Of a DNA stretch of 64,000 nucleotides, positions 33,931 through 45,284 are shown piece after piece. Position numbers and translations under genes: made by a program. Source of the stretch: Neodontobutis hainanensis (taxonomy: Eukaryota; Chordata; Actinopteri; Gobiiformes; Odontobutidae); contig JALDNG010000022.1 in NCBI GenBank assembly GCA_024349245.1, forward strand, positions 16,425,001-16,489,000, written 5' to 3'. The notes under the pieces were generated by a model, which saw only the letters and a program-made list of their open reading frames with translations, had not been told where the DNA came from and searched no databases. Positions within the stretch are counted from its first letter, which is position 1; each line of letters begins with the position of its first letter.

Positions 33931-34475
33931 GCAAAGAGAGAAAGAGGGAAAGTAGTTTGGTCCTATGCAAATTATTATTTTCAAAAATCGTGATGCGTTC
34001 ATTCAGCTTAATGGAAACCTAGACAGTTTGAAGTTTACTCAGCATTACAGCAAAGTTTTCGATCGAGTCCTGAACTGTACCCATATGTTTTCACATCGTA
34101 CCTAAAGACCTTTAGCACTTTTACCCTAAAAAGATCCTGCTCGTGACCTAGTATAACCCTCTGGATCCCACCTGGAGTAGAAATGTGCGCAGGTAAATCC
34201 GCCTCATGCCCTGTCCCCTCTAAGCTACTATGACTATGAAAAAGAGTAACACACATTAAACTTTTATTTTTCATGTTTTAGTTCACCACCTCGATCAAAC
34301 CTGGTGTAGGGCTTTGTGCAGTTACATGTGTAGTTGGACTTGTAGGAGACAGAACATGGGTGCATTGTGTGTGTGTGTGTGTGTGTGTTGGTCTGGTGCT
34401 GAGGGGGCGGAGCTCACGGGAGCACATGCACGTATGTCTGTATAGGGCACTTACCTGTAGCAGGGGGAGGAGAGA
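33931..34475. other. intergenic DNA with (TG)n
   Basis: No gene seen. Contains an uninterrupted 23-bp (TG)n run at 34366-34388 and a minus-strand frame at 34035-34274 without recognisable family. Confidence 0.6.
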
Positions 34476-34507
34476 GGATAGGTTGGGTAGCCATACCCAA
34501 CCTATCC
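34476..34507. repeat. perfect 14-bp hairpin
   Basis: GGATAGGTTGGGTA (34476-34489) and its exact reverse complement (34494-34507) flank the 4-base loop GCCA. Pairing stops abruptly on both outer sides. It has no poly(T) tail and is not part of a recognised transposon end. Confidence 0.9.
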
Positions 34508-34977
34508 GTAGACTGTTCTGTTTTGTTTGGTTTTCGTCATTATTAGTTTATCCAAAAGTTTGTCTTTACCACCAGAATTTGCTGTAATAGCTGAGTGTTC
34601 ATTAAATAAATCACAGTAAAGCATTCTGGATCAAGTGTCTCTGTTTACAATACGGATTTCAATAGCGTGTCACGAATCTATGTACAGAACCCATCTTAAC
34701 CTCTCAGTGGCAATAGGAAGTACGCTACAGGACTTATATCAACGTTGGCCTGAAAAGTAGTGCATCCACGTTTCTGCCTTCTTTGTGAGTGTACATCTTT
34801 AGTCAATATCTTAGTCAAGTGTACTGACTGGAGGATTATCGTTTAGTGTAATGTTTTTGTGTGTGTGTGTGTGTCAGTTTTATACTCGCCAGAGCTTTCT
34901 CTAAATTCATTTCCACTTAAGGGGGCGAGTTATATTACATACTCGGCCATTTCCAGCCTTTCTATGAGGAGTCTGCA
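34508..34977. other. intergenic DNA, no gene seen
   Basis: AT-rich sequence with a 17-bp (TG)n run at 34858-34874. Nothing else recognised. Confidence 0.5.
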
Positions 34978-35125
34978 TGTACTTCCTGTGTTACCAAGGG
35001 TTCTGTCTGGGTTTTCTCCTCCAACCGACTAAACACATGCTTGTACAGGTCAAACGGCAAATCGAAAGTGTCCCTAGTGGATGAATATGAGAGTGAATGA
35101 TTGTCTGTCACTGTCTTTGACAAGT
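34978..35125 (+). mobile_element. partial copy of the fold-back repeat family
   Basis: 'gggttttctcctccaaccga' and 'acacatgcttgtacaggt' are followed by 'aaagtgtccctagtggatga' and 'atgattgtctgtcactgtct'. These match the 5' half of the element at 9845-9975 in order and orientation. The 3' half is missing, so the copy is truncated. Confidence 0.65.
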
Positions 35126-35419
35126 CAGTGGGTCTGTGGGTCTGGAAGAGATTTTTTTATCTTTAGTTTGACCATTTTGTTAGCTCTTTATTTAATTTGA
35201 CCAATAAATTGCAAAAGGTTTCTCCATTGATACAAAGAATACAATAAGAAGAAATGTGTTTTAAGTAAATATATTATAGTTATTAATCTATTCATGAGCT
35301 GAATATGGGGCGTTTCCTGCACTTTTATTATTTAATACTAGCATGATTTGATTTCAAACTTTTCCTCATCTAAGTTTTGGACAAAGTCCTCCTGGTATTT
35401 GGAGAGAAGCCACAGAGCG
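35126..35419. other. intergenic DNA, no gene seen
   Basis: AT-rich, nothing recognised. Confidence 0.5.
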
Positions 35420-35600
35420 TGATTGTGCGGTTGGAGCAGCACAGCCTCAGGACTAATTACTGAGGGAGGGAGGGACGCGAGGTGGAGGCGAAGAGGAGCG
35501 ATGCTAATTGTTTTCGTCAGAGGCAGTAGGGAGCTATCAGGGTAATAAAGTTAATTAGCAGAACAAACAAGGAGCGGCAGAGCGACGGAGAGAGGCTCAG
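35420..35600. promoter_or_regulatory. candidate conserved non-coding block
   Basis: Contains GGACTAATTACTGAGGG, GATGCTAATTGTTTTCG and AAAGTTAATTAGCAG in 130 bp. These three homeodomain-type cores are set in a purine-rich, repeat-free context. Confidence 0.3.
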
Positions 35601-36939
35601 AGAAGGACACAGGGCCAGATCTGAAGATGATAAACGCCTCTGCATCTGACACCGGAAAATAAACTGTGAAATCGGTTATTCCTGTTTCCTCCCTTTGGAT
35701 AAAACCATAGACCAATGCTGCATGTGCGCTTTATCAGCTTTTTTTTGTATGTTTTTGTGCTAAACATCAAAACTGTACACAAAGGCAGCTGTGTTGTTTT
35801 GGTAAATGATTGTGTGCTCACTAAATCATTGCATTAAAAAGCGGTTCATTTTTATTTTGTTTTATTTTAAGTTAAAAGCAAACTCACTATCCAGGTCTCA
35901 AAAGGTCATTGTATTACTTTTGAGACTTGAAATCAGATCACAGACGTTACTACCTCTGTCTCTCACATGAAATGCATCCATGCTCCTGAACTCTAGAATA
36001 GCCCTGCTTCAGATAAGTGCACTCTGGTGGTTTCCAGAAAATCTAATTTAGGAAATAAAGGAAATTGCAAAATAGGAAAGAAAAACAGTATTTAGTGTTT
36101 CCTGGTGAGATGTGAAGGTTAGTCTGGTGTCAGAAATGTGTAGGTTTTTAATAAATTGAGGAAAACAAGATAAAACTTCTCAGGAGTTTTCATGCTTTTT
36201 CTTTAGGATTGTGTCTTATCTTTTTAATTTCATTCGGAAACATTAACAATATGCTCACAGCACAGAGGTAAGACACCCCTTTTACTGCTGTATTTGATCA
36301 AAATGATTATTTTACATATGCCTTATATTCAGCAGAGAGAGAGATGTGTATGTTCCGTGCATATGTCTCTGAAACAGAAAACAGTTTGACATTCACTGCA
36401 TCAGAGTCCTCGCAGATTTGTAAACTCAAAACAGCAAATAGTTAAAGATAGGAAATGATTAGGAAAATATAACTCAGTAATGTTAAAAAACAGAGCACAC
36501 TTTGAATTTCTAAATGTAACTCGTTAAGGGTAAACACATTAAATGATCAGATATAATCAGTTTTTGAATCAAACTAACACCTGACTCCTGGGTTTTATGC
36601 CAACATTGCTTCTATTGTCATAAAATGCATTAAACGGTACAAAAAGAGAAAAACAATGCTCAAAATGACAAAATGTGTTTCTTTAATCATCAGTAACTTC
36701 CAAGCTCGTCAGTGAGTTGCCATAGAAGTTACTTGCACCAGTCGGGACTATTTGACCAGTTCATTAATGGGTTTGAGCTGGCAGTCCTTTTTGATTTAAT
36801 GTGACAAATTGACAAATTTACATGTTGTAATCTATAAAAACCTAACATAAGCTCCAGTGGTAATAAACCCTTCATAAAAGCTGTAGAAAACTAAACCAAT
36901 CAAATCCTTGCTCCATTTAAAATAGTTGGATTCAGTGTC
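35601..36939. other. AT-rich intergenic DNA, no gene seen
   Basis: No frames of note and no recognised repeat apart from scattered A/T runs. Confidence 0.5.
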
Positions 36940-37345
36940 TCGCTCCAAGGCAACCACATGTGACAGGCCATCACCACAGAGACACGCTGACACGCCAGGT
37001 AATGGACCCTGTGTCACCGACATCACATGGGGGGGAAACACTTCATTATGGGACGGCTGTGAAGGCAACACGGCGCTTTACAGATGAAGCATACTTCCTC
37101 TGTCATGTCTCATTTCCAGGAGGCTGTAATTCTGTAATTGTACAAGGCATGCTGAGTCCGGCTGTGAGGAAATATCTCTGCAGTGCCGCCGCATCATGCA
37201 GCTTTGCAAATACAGACAAATGTTGGGCTCAGCGCACAATAAAGGATATGGCTGTACTATTAGAGCACCTGGAAATGAAACACAAATGTGTAAATGTGAC
37301 TTCACGATCCTCAATGTTTTTACACATGGGATATGAATATGTCAA
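36940..37345. promoter_or_regulatory. weak candidate block overlapped by a 132-codon frame
   Basis: A plus-strand frame (36960-37358) and minus-strand frames overlap. None shows a domain, signal peptide or repeated structure I recognise. The DNA is mildly G+C-raised with CCACATGTGACAG and CTGCAGTGCCGCCGCATC. A non-coding reading is more likely than a gene. Confidence 0.18.
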
Positions 37346-37604
37346 AGGAAAACTCTGAGCAGATACTATTAAACATAGACATATTAATCGCATTAAATGG
37401 AAATAAGACACATTTGGAATATTGCATTAAAGTAAAATTTCTCTTATAATTTTTAGGCAACATGAAACTTTTAATAAGCTGTAATAGATCTTTTCTCAAG
37501 CAAATGCAAAATCCATTTAAGACGTTTATTTGTGTAATAATTCAAATGTTTTACTTCTAAATTGTATATTTTATTGAACCGCATATTCTTTTATTTACAA
37601 ATAC
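37346..37604. other. AT-rich intergenic DNA
   Basis: Nothing recognised. Confidence 0.5.
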
Positions 37605-37662
37605 AAAGGGCTTTGAGTGCCTACTAGGTGGAAAAGCGCTATATAAAGAAATAAAAAATAAA
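37605..37662 (+). repeat. short retroelement tail fragment
   Basis: 'gggctttgagtgcctactag' then 'gaaaagcgctatataaagaa' matches the CTTTGAGTG...AAAAGCGCTATATAAA ending of common teleost LINE/SINE elements. Only the terminal 55-60 bp remain. Confidence 0.6.
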
Positions 37663-38639
37663 TTAAAAAAGCACAAAGAACTCACAAACTGCTGCACAGT
37701 ATTTGTGCAAACACTGCAGGTGTGAAACAAACTCTGAAATGATAAGTTAACACTACACTAAGTCTTCTGTTACCATGGCAGCACTCATTTTAAGTAACTT
37801 ATAGTTTAACAATGAACCAAATGCTGTTTGTAACGGCATAAACTCACCCCAGAAATTCACACAGAGCAGTTATATCTCAGTTATAAATGTTTTTGAAGGA
37901 ATTTTTTTTATCTCAAATAACACAGAGACTTGGCAAAACAAAGGCCCCAGTTACATACGTATGTGGATATTTTTATAAATGCATTTCTTTCTGCATTTAG
38001 GCTTCTTGTCCCTCTTGTAAATACACAGATATTTCTATGCATTTTTCTCTGCGCTTTTGTAGCTTAGTAAAGACATGTAGATCCATGCTGACATCATGAC
38101 ACTTTTCAGGGATGTTTATTGTTGTTGTGTATAAATGAAGATGCATTTCCACATGTGTGACCTTGAAAAACTTGCTGTATTCTAAACTTTATATCATTAA
38201 ATTATGTAAAGTAACATTTCAAACGTATCACCTGACATTACACATTATATACCTGATAAAGTTCTCTCATATGTGTCATTTATTTGGTGCTGTGTGGACT
38301 GAGATAGTTTCCCAACATGTGGACGAGGACATTTTCCATCCACCTTAAGCCCCAGCTTTTATGTCCCATCCAGCCTTTATTTTCTTACTGAAGGAATTGA
38401 ATAAATAAAGAAAACTGCAGAGTCCCACCTGAAAATGCTGTATTTTACACAGCTATTGACAGCAGGTCTTTGACAGAGTGTGTGTCAGCGCCCTGTGGCC
38501 ATCTGCTCTGAGCGCCGGACCATGGTAAACCGAACCGCGAGGATGTCCCTAAATCCAACATCTTATCTGAGATGTTTCCTTTAGCACTGTGAATAAAAGG
38601 CAGTCCGTTTTTCAAAGAAATGTATGTTGAATATATACA
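37663..38639. other. AT-rich intergenic DNA, no gene seen
   Basis: Nothing recognised except a near-miss to the PBX-MEIS decamer (CTATTGACAG, 38454-38463) and a G+C rise from 38480. Confidence 0.45.
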
Positions 38640-38950
38640 GTATTGTTGGGCTGGGTTTGTTTGGTTTGCGTTGCCAGGGTGTCGGGTCTGGATGCGTTTG
38701 ATTCGGTTGTCAGGGAGCGCCTTCAGACTGATGTGTTGTTGGCCATCGTCACCTGGGACAAGTGATAGCTTATCAAAGTCCAGGCAGCCTTCTCACACAG
38801 TGCTCTGGTCGTAGGTGAAGGTTTCTCTCGTCGCCAAGGGAACGCGCTTGGAAGGACAGTTTGATGTCTCGCTCGGCATCATGGGATACGGCTGTCACCC
38901 AACGACGCTGCCACCGCGGAGATAACCTTCAGGGTGACAGGCGAGACAAA
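38640..38950. promoter_or_regulatory. weak candidate non-coding block
   Basis: G+C-raised DNA with GATAGCTTATCAAAG (two GATA-type cores) near 38764, CGCCAAGGGAACGCGCTTGG near 38832 and CACCGCGGAGATAACC near 38912. No convincing frame. Confidence 0.22.
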
Positions 38951-39308
38951 GACACACGTATACGCGGCTGAATGCACAAACACATACGACAGACTTCACC
39001 TGCTGAGCTAAACTCAAGACATCGATCCTCATTTGTCCGGATCAATATATCGATAGATGGTTGAAAAAAGTCCGACAAACAAAGAGGGTTCACGACATCT
39101 TGTCTGAATTCTTTACGTGTCCAAAGTGATCTCAAAAAGACATGATGATGTTGTTAGTGCAACTCAATATATAGTTTATAGAGAAAGCATTGACATTTAC
39201 ATCAATAAATGTTGTAACCATAGCAACCATTGACCAAGAACACAGGTGCACAGCATGACCAACATTAAAATAAATAGATAAATGAGTAAGGTCCTCACTT
39301 TGTGAAGC
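38951..39308. other. intergenic DNA, no gene seen
   Basis: Mixed composition. An RFX X-box at 39214 is listed separately. Confidence 0.5.
39214..39227. promoter_or_regulatory. exact RFX X-box
   Basis: GTAACC-AT-AGCAAC fits the X-box consensus GTNRCC(N0-3)RGYAAC at every position. RFX factors use such sites at ciliary and neural genes. No gene start lies nearby, so any role would be distal. Confidence 0.4.
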
Positions 39309-39360
39309 AGGGGCGTACACAGACCTCTTCAGGGCCGGGGGGGGGCAGAACCAAAAAGGG
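39309..39360. repeat. possible interspersed repeat fragment with G9 run
   Basis: 'caggggcgtacacagacctc' leads into a nine-G run (39337-39345) and 'cagaaccaaaaagggc'. The composition contrasts with the AT-rich flanks and recalls dispersed fish repeats. Family not identified. Confidence 0.25.
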
Positions 39361-39630
39361 CATTAAAAAACCTTTGGCTGCATCAGAAAGTTTCTTATGT
39401 TTTTTTTTTTTTCTTTTGATAATCTTTTCTTGGCATTCTTTGAAGAGACATTGATACAAAAAAGACTCTTAACATATTAAAAATAAGAGGGAAGATAAAG
39501 TTAAACCTTGAGAATCAATGCGGTCCTCTTGCTGTATTAGTTACAGCTATTGTGAAATCAAAGATATGAATGTCTTTCACATCAGGGAGCTGGGCATTGT
39601 AGACTGCACACATGCTAAACCATGCTACCA

Positions 39631-39643
39631 TCACTAGGTGGCC
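39631..39643 (+). promoter_or_regulatory. weak CTCF-like motif
   Basis: TCACTAGGTGGCC keeps the CASYAGRKGGC core but departs from the consensus at its first base and after GGC. Low confidence. Confidence 0.2.
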
Positions 39644-41187
39644 TTAGATGAAAGCAAACTTTAATGTCAATGTCAGAAATTACAGCAGTAATTGAGTGAA
39701 AAGGTAAATGTTCTGGGTTAGGAAAGAGCAGAGACGGTTGCAACACTTTTTACATTTCTCTTCTTAATTTCTCAGAGACTGAGACATTTTAAATCCATTA
39801 CAGCCACATGTGTCTGCTCCAGCCACACTGTTTAACATGTCTACATATCATTTTAGACTTATAATTTGAATTTAAACAAAGTCAAACGTTGCTTCTGACC
39901 CCCATCATAAACTTTATGCAGCCTAAATTAAAGCTAGCGTTAAACGTCAAACCATCTGTTGTCACGTGTTTTTAAAGTTAGTTTGGATGTCAGATTTATT
40001 CGGTGGTTACTGTTTTTACAACATTTGTCTTACATGCTCCATTGTGGCCAACAGAGTTGTGTAAAAACTCCACTAATTTGCCTTTGAGTAAAGTGCTTAT
40101 ACAAAACATATGGGCAATGACTCCAAACCAAGCCATGTTATAATAAATAATGTAATAATAAAGTAATAATACTACTACGATCATTCTGTATTATATAACT
40201 GCTCACAATAGTGGATTAATAGTCTGATCCTAGTATAATACATAAATACAGTAGATTAAACAGAGTTGGCTGTCCACTGTCCAAACAAACAAAAAACACT
40301 TTATTAGCTGTACTGCATTTAAATGGCTTAAACACCGACCAACTATGACTAAGCTCAGTCATACTAAAGCCAGATTAAAGAAAGAGAAAGGTTTTTAAGA
40401 TTCAATTTCAGAGACTCATTGAACTCAAGCAAGTCAGAGACACAGCAGAATAACATTTATTAGTGTATAATAATAAAAATACAGAATGTGGATGACGTGG
40501 TCTATCATTTTTAACTAAAAAGAGCAGTTTTAATTTGTATGTGGTCCCCAATGTGTTTTAAGTTTTTTGCAAAAGAGAGTTGATCCATCTAGTCTTTTCA
40601 ATGTCCTCTGTTGACCTCTCTCTTGTTCTTTCTTCTGCTTCGCTCATGTTTACACAAAGAATAAATGTGAATGACGTTAAAGCTGAAGTTGAGATCAGAA
40701 AAGACTTTACATTTCACACAGCGTTGCTAAATAAATAAAGCATTCGTATTCCTTTGACTGCCTGATGTTCTGGGCCTGCAGCTAACATACTGCTTCAGAA
40801 ATGTTAAACTTTTACCGGTCGCTAATATCATTCATTTATGCGGCGCTAAATGTAACAGTTGCTGTAGTTACCATTTTAAATGTGAAACTTTTATGATAAC
40901 TCCACAAACAGATGCAGAATGAGAATAGGGGCCTGAGGGCTGACGGGGGGCTCCTGTGGGGGGTTTAAGGAAGCATGGTTGTTTCCCTGCGGTGTCCCAC
41001 TGTCATGTTAACCCAACGAGCATCTCCTCGTCCAGCATGTTGCCATTGTCTCGTGCCTCCACCCGCTCATACACATGCATACAGCAGGGAGATTTTTCCA
41101 AACACAACAGTAAAGTTTAGGATGAAATAATACTTTTAAGTCATTTTTTTACACCATTAAAAAGGGTAACAAAATAAGTAAATTTTT

Positions 41188-41203
41188 GGCGCCCTCCTGT
41201 TGG
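41188..41203 (-). promoter_or_regulatory. weak CTCF-like motif
   Basis: The minus strand reads CCAACAGGAGGGCGCC, like the motif at 31158 with one extra base between the AG and GGGCGC halves. The inserted base may abolish binding. Confidence 0.2.
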
Positions 41204-41879
41204 GGTACCAGAGGTCCAAAAAGAGGAACACATATGTTGGTCATTATTTTTGGGCAACAGACAAAAACAGAAAACAGGACAGTATTGTCAGTGTAAAAAT
41301 ATGCTTCTGCAATAAACCTTGTGAAAGTCTGAAATCAGCTGTTTCCACTTACAGTGCAGCATCTAATGAGAGTTTTTAAAAGAGCAGAGGACAGCCATTG
41401 AGTGTCATTGTGATCTATACAGCTGATTACAATAATATATTTGTTTATAAAGAAATGATAGTAAAAATATGCCACTGTTCTACTTGCTGTGTGTCACCAT
41501 CAGCTCATTCTGTCTGGGACACAGCTCGCCCTTTTTCACTGAGAAAGTTGTATTTACACTTTACACGTCAATGCAGCAGGTGGTAAAAAAAAGAAAAGTT
41601 TTTTGAGTGAGATTGTTTTCTTTGTGTGTTTTATATTTAGCCTCTTGTGCTTTTGGACAGTCTTTTGGTGTGCTTTTATAAAAATTACCGAGCATAATAT
41701 TTCATCAAAGACAAACACCAGGTACAAGAAAGAGTTATTTGCATAAATGTATAAAACCTCGTAAACTTAACCCTAAAGTCAAAGAGGGTTGCTGTTTTGA
41801 ACCACACTGTATCAAACTAAACCATACTTGTTGTAAATGAGGCTTAGGTCTGTCTGTAAGTCACTGTAAACTGCTGAGC

Positions 41880-42060
41880 ATCCTTTCTGTCGGCGGGTGA
41901 GAGTTAGCCCGGGCTTTAGCACCTGCTGTCGCTGTCACCCAGTGTGTCCAGACACAACAGCTTTAGCGCTCGGATGAGGATTACTGCCACTAATGTCAGC
42001 TAAGAGCATTAGTACAATCCTGGGTGGCTAATAGAAAGTAGCAGACAATGACCAGGGTTT
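41880..42060. promoter_or_regulatory. candidate conserved non-coding block
   Basis: G+C-raised, repeat-free block with GGATGAGGATTACTGCC, CACTAATGTCAGC, AGCATTAGTAC and GGCTAATAGAAAG. There are several TAAT cores. No frame explains it. Confidence 0.28.
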
Positions 42061-43499
42061 TCAATCAATAAAGTTTGAAGGAAGCCAATTGAATGGCCAC
42101 AATGACTAGAAAGCTCATTTACATTATCTACAGTATGTTAAAGAAAATTAGCCTGAAAGGGAATGTGTTTCAAACTTACTTTAAATCAATTTAAAGAAAA
42201 TCTTTGACTCTCTCAAAAAGAGAAATACTAATTAATGTGATTACCTGCAGAAGAAACCAAATATGCCGGTGAAGTGATGTCAGACGACCGTAATTCTTTT
42301 TAACTCTTTTAAATTGAAAACTTGCTGAGACTTAAGGGACCAGTTCAAACAAACGTCGTTGTTGTGTGTCCACAGATGTATTTAATTCATATTTTACATG
42401 TATGTTTTCACATCTAAATGTTCTATTATTTGAGTTGATGGAAAATAATCATAAATATTTGTGAATAACTTTATGACAATGTTTGCTTTTGTGAATTTTA
42501 TTTTATTTTATTATTTTTTTATTTAGAGAAGAAACAAATAATGGAAGCAATGGAAAATCCAAACCTAAAAAGTCCAGTTCTCTCAAAATGTTTAAACCTC
42601 AATGAAATAAAAACCTCACCAGTACACGGGCCTTTATGTTTGTGCCTGAATACACAACACAGAGGAAAGTGGACTTATCCAGAGCTTATCCAAAAATCCA
42701 GGAAACTGGGCTCATTAAGAGATTTAATCCAGACACTGCAATGATGACTATTTTTTTTTCTCTTTTAAGAATGACCACATGTCAGTGAAACCTACTCATC
42801 ATCACTTTTATTCATCCACTCACTATGACACATAGTTATGCACTTGAGGAAGAGCATATTATAGGATTAACCCAGTTTTGAAGATTGTGGTTTATTCACA
42901 ACATGTTTAAAAATGATTTAAACAAGGAGCGGATGTTCTTGTTCTTTAGCTGGCACACATTTGGGGGGACAGTCATATTTTTGGATCCACAACAGCAAAA
43001 GGATTATTTGTTTAATCGTGGTCTGCAAAGTTAATAATGCATGTGAATATAAAATATTGAGGGTTAATGACAAAGTCAAAAATAAGACCAGTGGATGATA
43101 CACTGTAAAAGTTACCAGGGAATGGTTATAAAAAATAAAACTGTTGAAGTCCAGTATTAGACCAGTTGGTGTTAACTTTTGTGTTAGTGCTTAGTTAGAA
43201 TTAGAAATGTGGTTTTTTAATGAAGATATACGTTTTATCCAACACAAGAACCTTTTATATGTACTTAATTACAGGATATGTTATGCTTTATAATATAAAA
43301 GGTTGTCATTGTCTGGCAAAACACATTCATTCAATAGATTTAAAATATGACCGGGGACGCTCTATATGACTTCTGTTATATAGAGCATCATTTTGGCCAA
43401 ACATCAGTTTTAGCATAGCTTGTCATTTTACAGGTTTAAGTATATTTTCTAATCTTGATTTATGGGTACGATCATAACCTCTGATTAGTATTCACAGTC
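42061..43499. other. AT-rich intergenic DNA, no gene seen
   Basis: Includes a T-rich low-complexity run (TTTTATTTTATTATTTTTTT type) at about 42497-42525. No supported gene. Confidence 0.5.
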
Positions 43500-43800
43500 C
43501 GTGACTATCATGACTCTTGTCTTTTTGGAGACGGCCGGCTCATGCAGACTCCCAGGGCTCAGTGGGTGCCAGCGGTCAAGCAGGTAATGACGGTTCTTTT
43601 GGCTCCTCTCTCGTTGTGTTCACATTGACCGGCGATGTCACACTGAGCAGATTATCTCTCTTCTGAAGCACAGGAAGTGGGCTGGACTCGCTCCCGTCGT
43701 GTAGCAGTAGTGAGCATCTCATACACCCTGCAAACTCTGCAGCTGTAATGTTATTGCTAGATGTTGTATGTCTCACCAGCCTGCTCTTCTGATTGTTATT
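43500..43800. promoter_or_regulatory. weak candidate non-coding block
   Basis: G+C-raised with GGAGACGGCCGGC near 43528, GACCGGCGATGTCACAC near 43627 and GGAAGTGGG (ETS-type core) near 43672. A minus-strand frame of 66 codons crosses it. Confidence 0.2.
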
Positions 43801-43845
43801 TTAAAGTTTCAAGATCTAAGAATTCACTGGCACTATCTTGGATCG

Positions 43846-44017
43846 TCATTCATTCTCTCGTTCATTTTCGATTACTTTTGCTCAAAGCGTTGCACAGGGC
43901 TGAGCCTATCTGAGCTGCCTCCACAGTGAGGGTTCACACCAAAAGACAACCACTGACACTCAGATTCATCCACTATGAGCAGATTATATAGACGAGTTGC
44001 ATGCATGTCTTTAGATT
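43846..44017 (-). mobile_element. inverted, diverged copy of the fold-back repeat family
   Basis: On the minus strand this starts near 44017 with 'aatctaaagacatgcatgca' (the TCCAAAGACATGCATG block) and ends near 43846 in GAATGAATG after 'ataggctca' and 'aaagtaatcgaaaatgaac'. It is the same order as at 9.8 kb but strongly diverged, hence an older copy. Confidence 0.6.
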
Positions 44018-44589
44018 TCTTATTTTATTCAACTTGAATCTATTCACCTGTTCTTACAGCTCCCTGATATGTATAATAGCTATGGCTCAGAAAATATAGT
44101 AGCAGGTATATGGTTATTTTAAATAAATGCAAATTAGTGCCTAATGTTAAGATTTGAGCTGTTTAATACAGATCCCATATTCTCTAAACAAAACCAAAGC
44201 TTAACTTTATCAACACAGTGACTTCTTATCACAGAACATAAACACATTTTAATTTATGGTTGAGATGTGAACGCTGTTCTCTGATAGAAAGTTCTTTAGT
44301 TTGATGTCCCATCTCCAACCTCAACTTGCCTCCCAATAATTCAGCAATATCTGACAAGCAACCAGCAACCATCAGACTAAAGAAGACAAGTATTGTTGCG
44401 TTTAATGGCACATTACCAAAAGTGAATAAAGAGATAAAATGGAGGTTATTATAAAAAAATAAGACTTACAGTATCTTTAAGTGTCTTTTGCGATAACAGA
44501 CCCTGAAAGTACAATTTGCAATGGATACAGAAATAATGTAAACGGCTGAGGGGTTTCCTGCCCAAAGAGCCTCTGTGTGTAAAAGACAC
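44018..44589. other. AT-rich intergenic DNA, no gene seen
   Basis: Nothing recognised. Confidence 0.5.
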
Positions 44590-44790
44590 GAGACTAATCA
44601 CTCTCATTGTGATGTATTTCCATGGCAACGCTGCAGCGAGCGCTCATTTAGCCGTAGTAGCTAACGACAGAGCGAGTCATTATCCTAGCGCTGGGCTTGG
44701 GGCCTCCTATTTAAAGACTCACACCATGAATGAACAATTAGGACCAGGATAGTTGAGTCCAAAGTGGAGAAGAGAGGAGACCGAGTAGTA
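44590..44790. promoter_or_regulatory. candidate block with RFX-like site
   Basis: TTTCCATGGCAAC (44617-44629) has a perfect RGYAAC half of an RFX X-box and an imperfect other half. It is followed by CGCTGCAGCGAGCGC, CATTATCCTAGCGC and TCCTATTTAAAG. Repeat-free and G+C-raised. Confidence 0.3.
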
Positions 44791-45284
44791 TGTGGCCACT
44801 ATGGTGTTTGTCATTACAAATATCCTGCTACTGTTATCATCCAACAAGTGACAGAATGCTTCATGTGTGTTTCCGAGCTGAAGAAGTGTCTGCTGCACAC
44901 CACAGACATAAGTTAGATAATCAATGAATCTCCTTAACTACTACATGCCCTCCTCCAGCACCAAGAAGTGACTTGTAAGTTTGGATGTCTGTAGTCATGC
45001 ATTAACGGTTAGTGTTATAGAGACTCACAGTGCTGTATAAAAGACTTTGTGTGGAAAACGACAGCGTTGACTCGGCTGGCTGTAGAATAAGACCAAAAGC
45101 AACATACCATAAAAATATGATATTTGTTGATGTTGCATTAGCTCTAGTTGCTAGTAAAATGGTCAAAAAGGTAAAGGTTTATGTTTGAGTCAGAAATCAG
45201 AATCAGGTCTGAATTAAAAAAAAAAAAACAACTTTATTTTATTATTCCAACTTTATTTTTTCCAATCATAAACTCCTCTCCTTC
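44791..45284. other. intergenic DNA, no gene seen
   Basis: AT-rich with an A12 run near 45216. Nothing recognised. Confidence 0.5.

Larger units (their letters stand above)
39361..41879. other. AT-rich intergenic DNA, no gene seen
   Basis: A long stretch with T- and A-runs (T12 near 39400), no convincing frames and no intact repeat. It holds two weak CTCF-like motifs (39631 and 41188) and a small G+C rise at 40920-41070. Confidence 0.5.

Noticed and set aside
36960..37358. 132-codon plus-strand gene
   Set aside because: No family resemblance; several other frames are open over the same bases.
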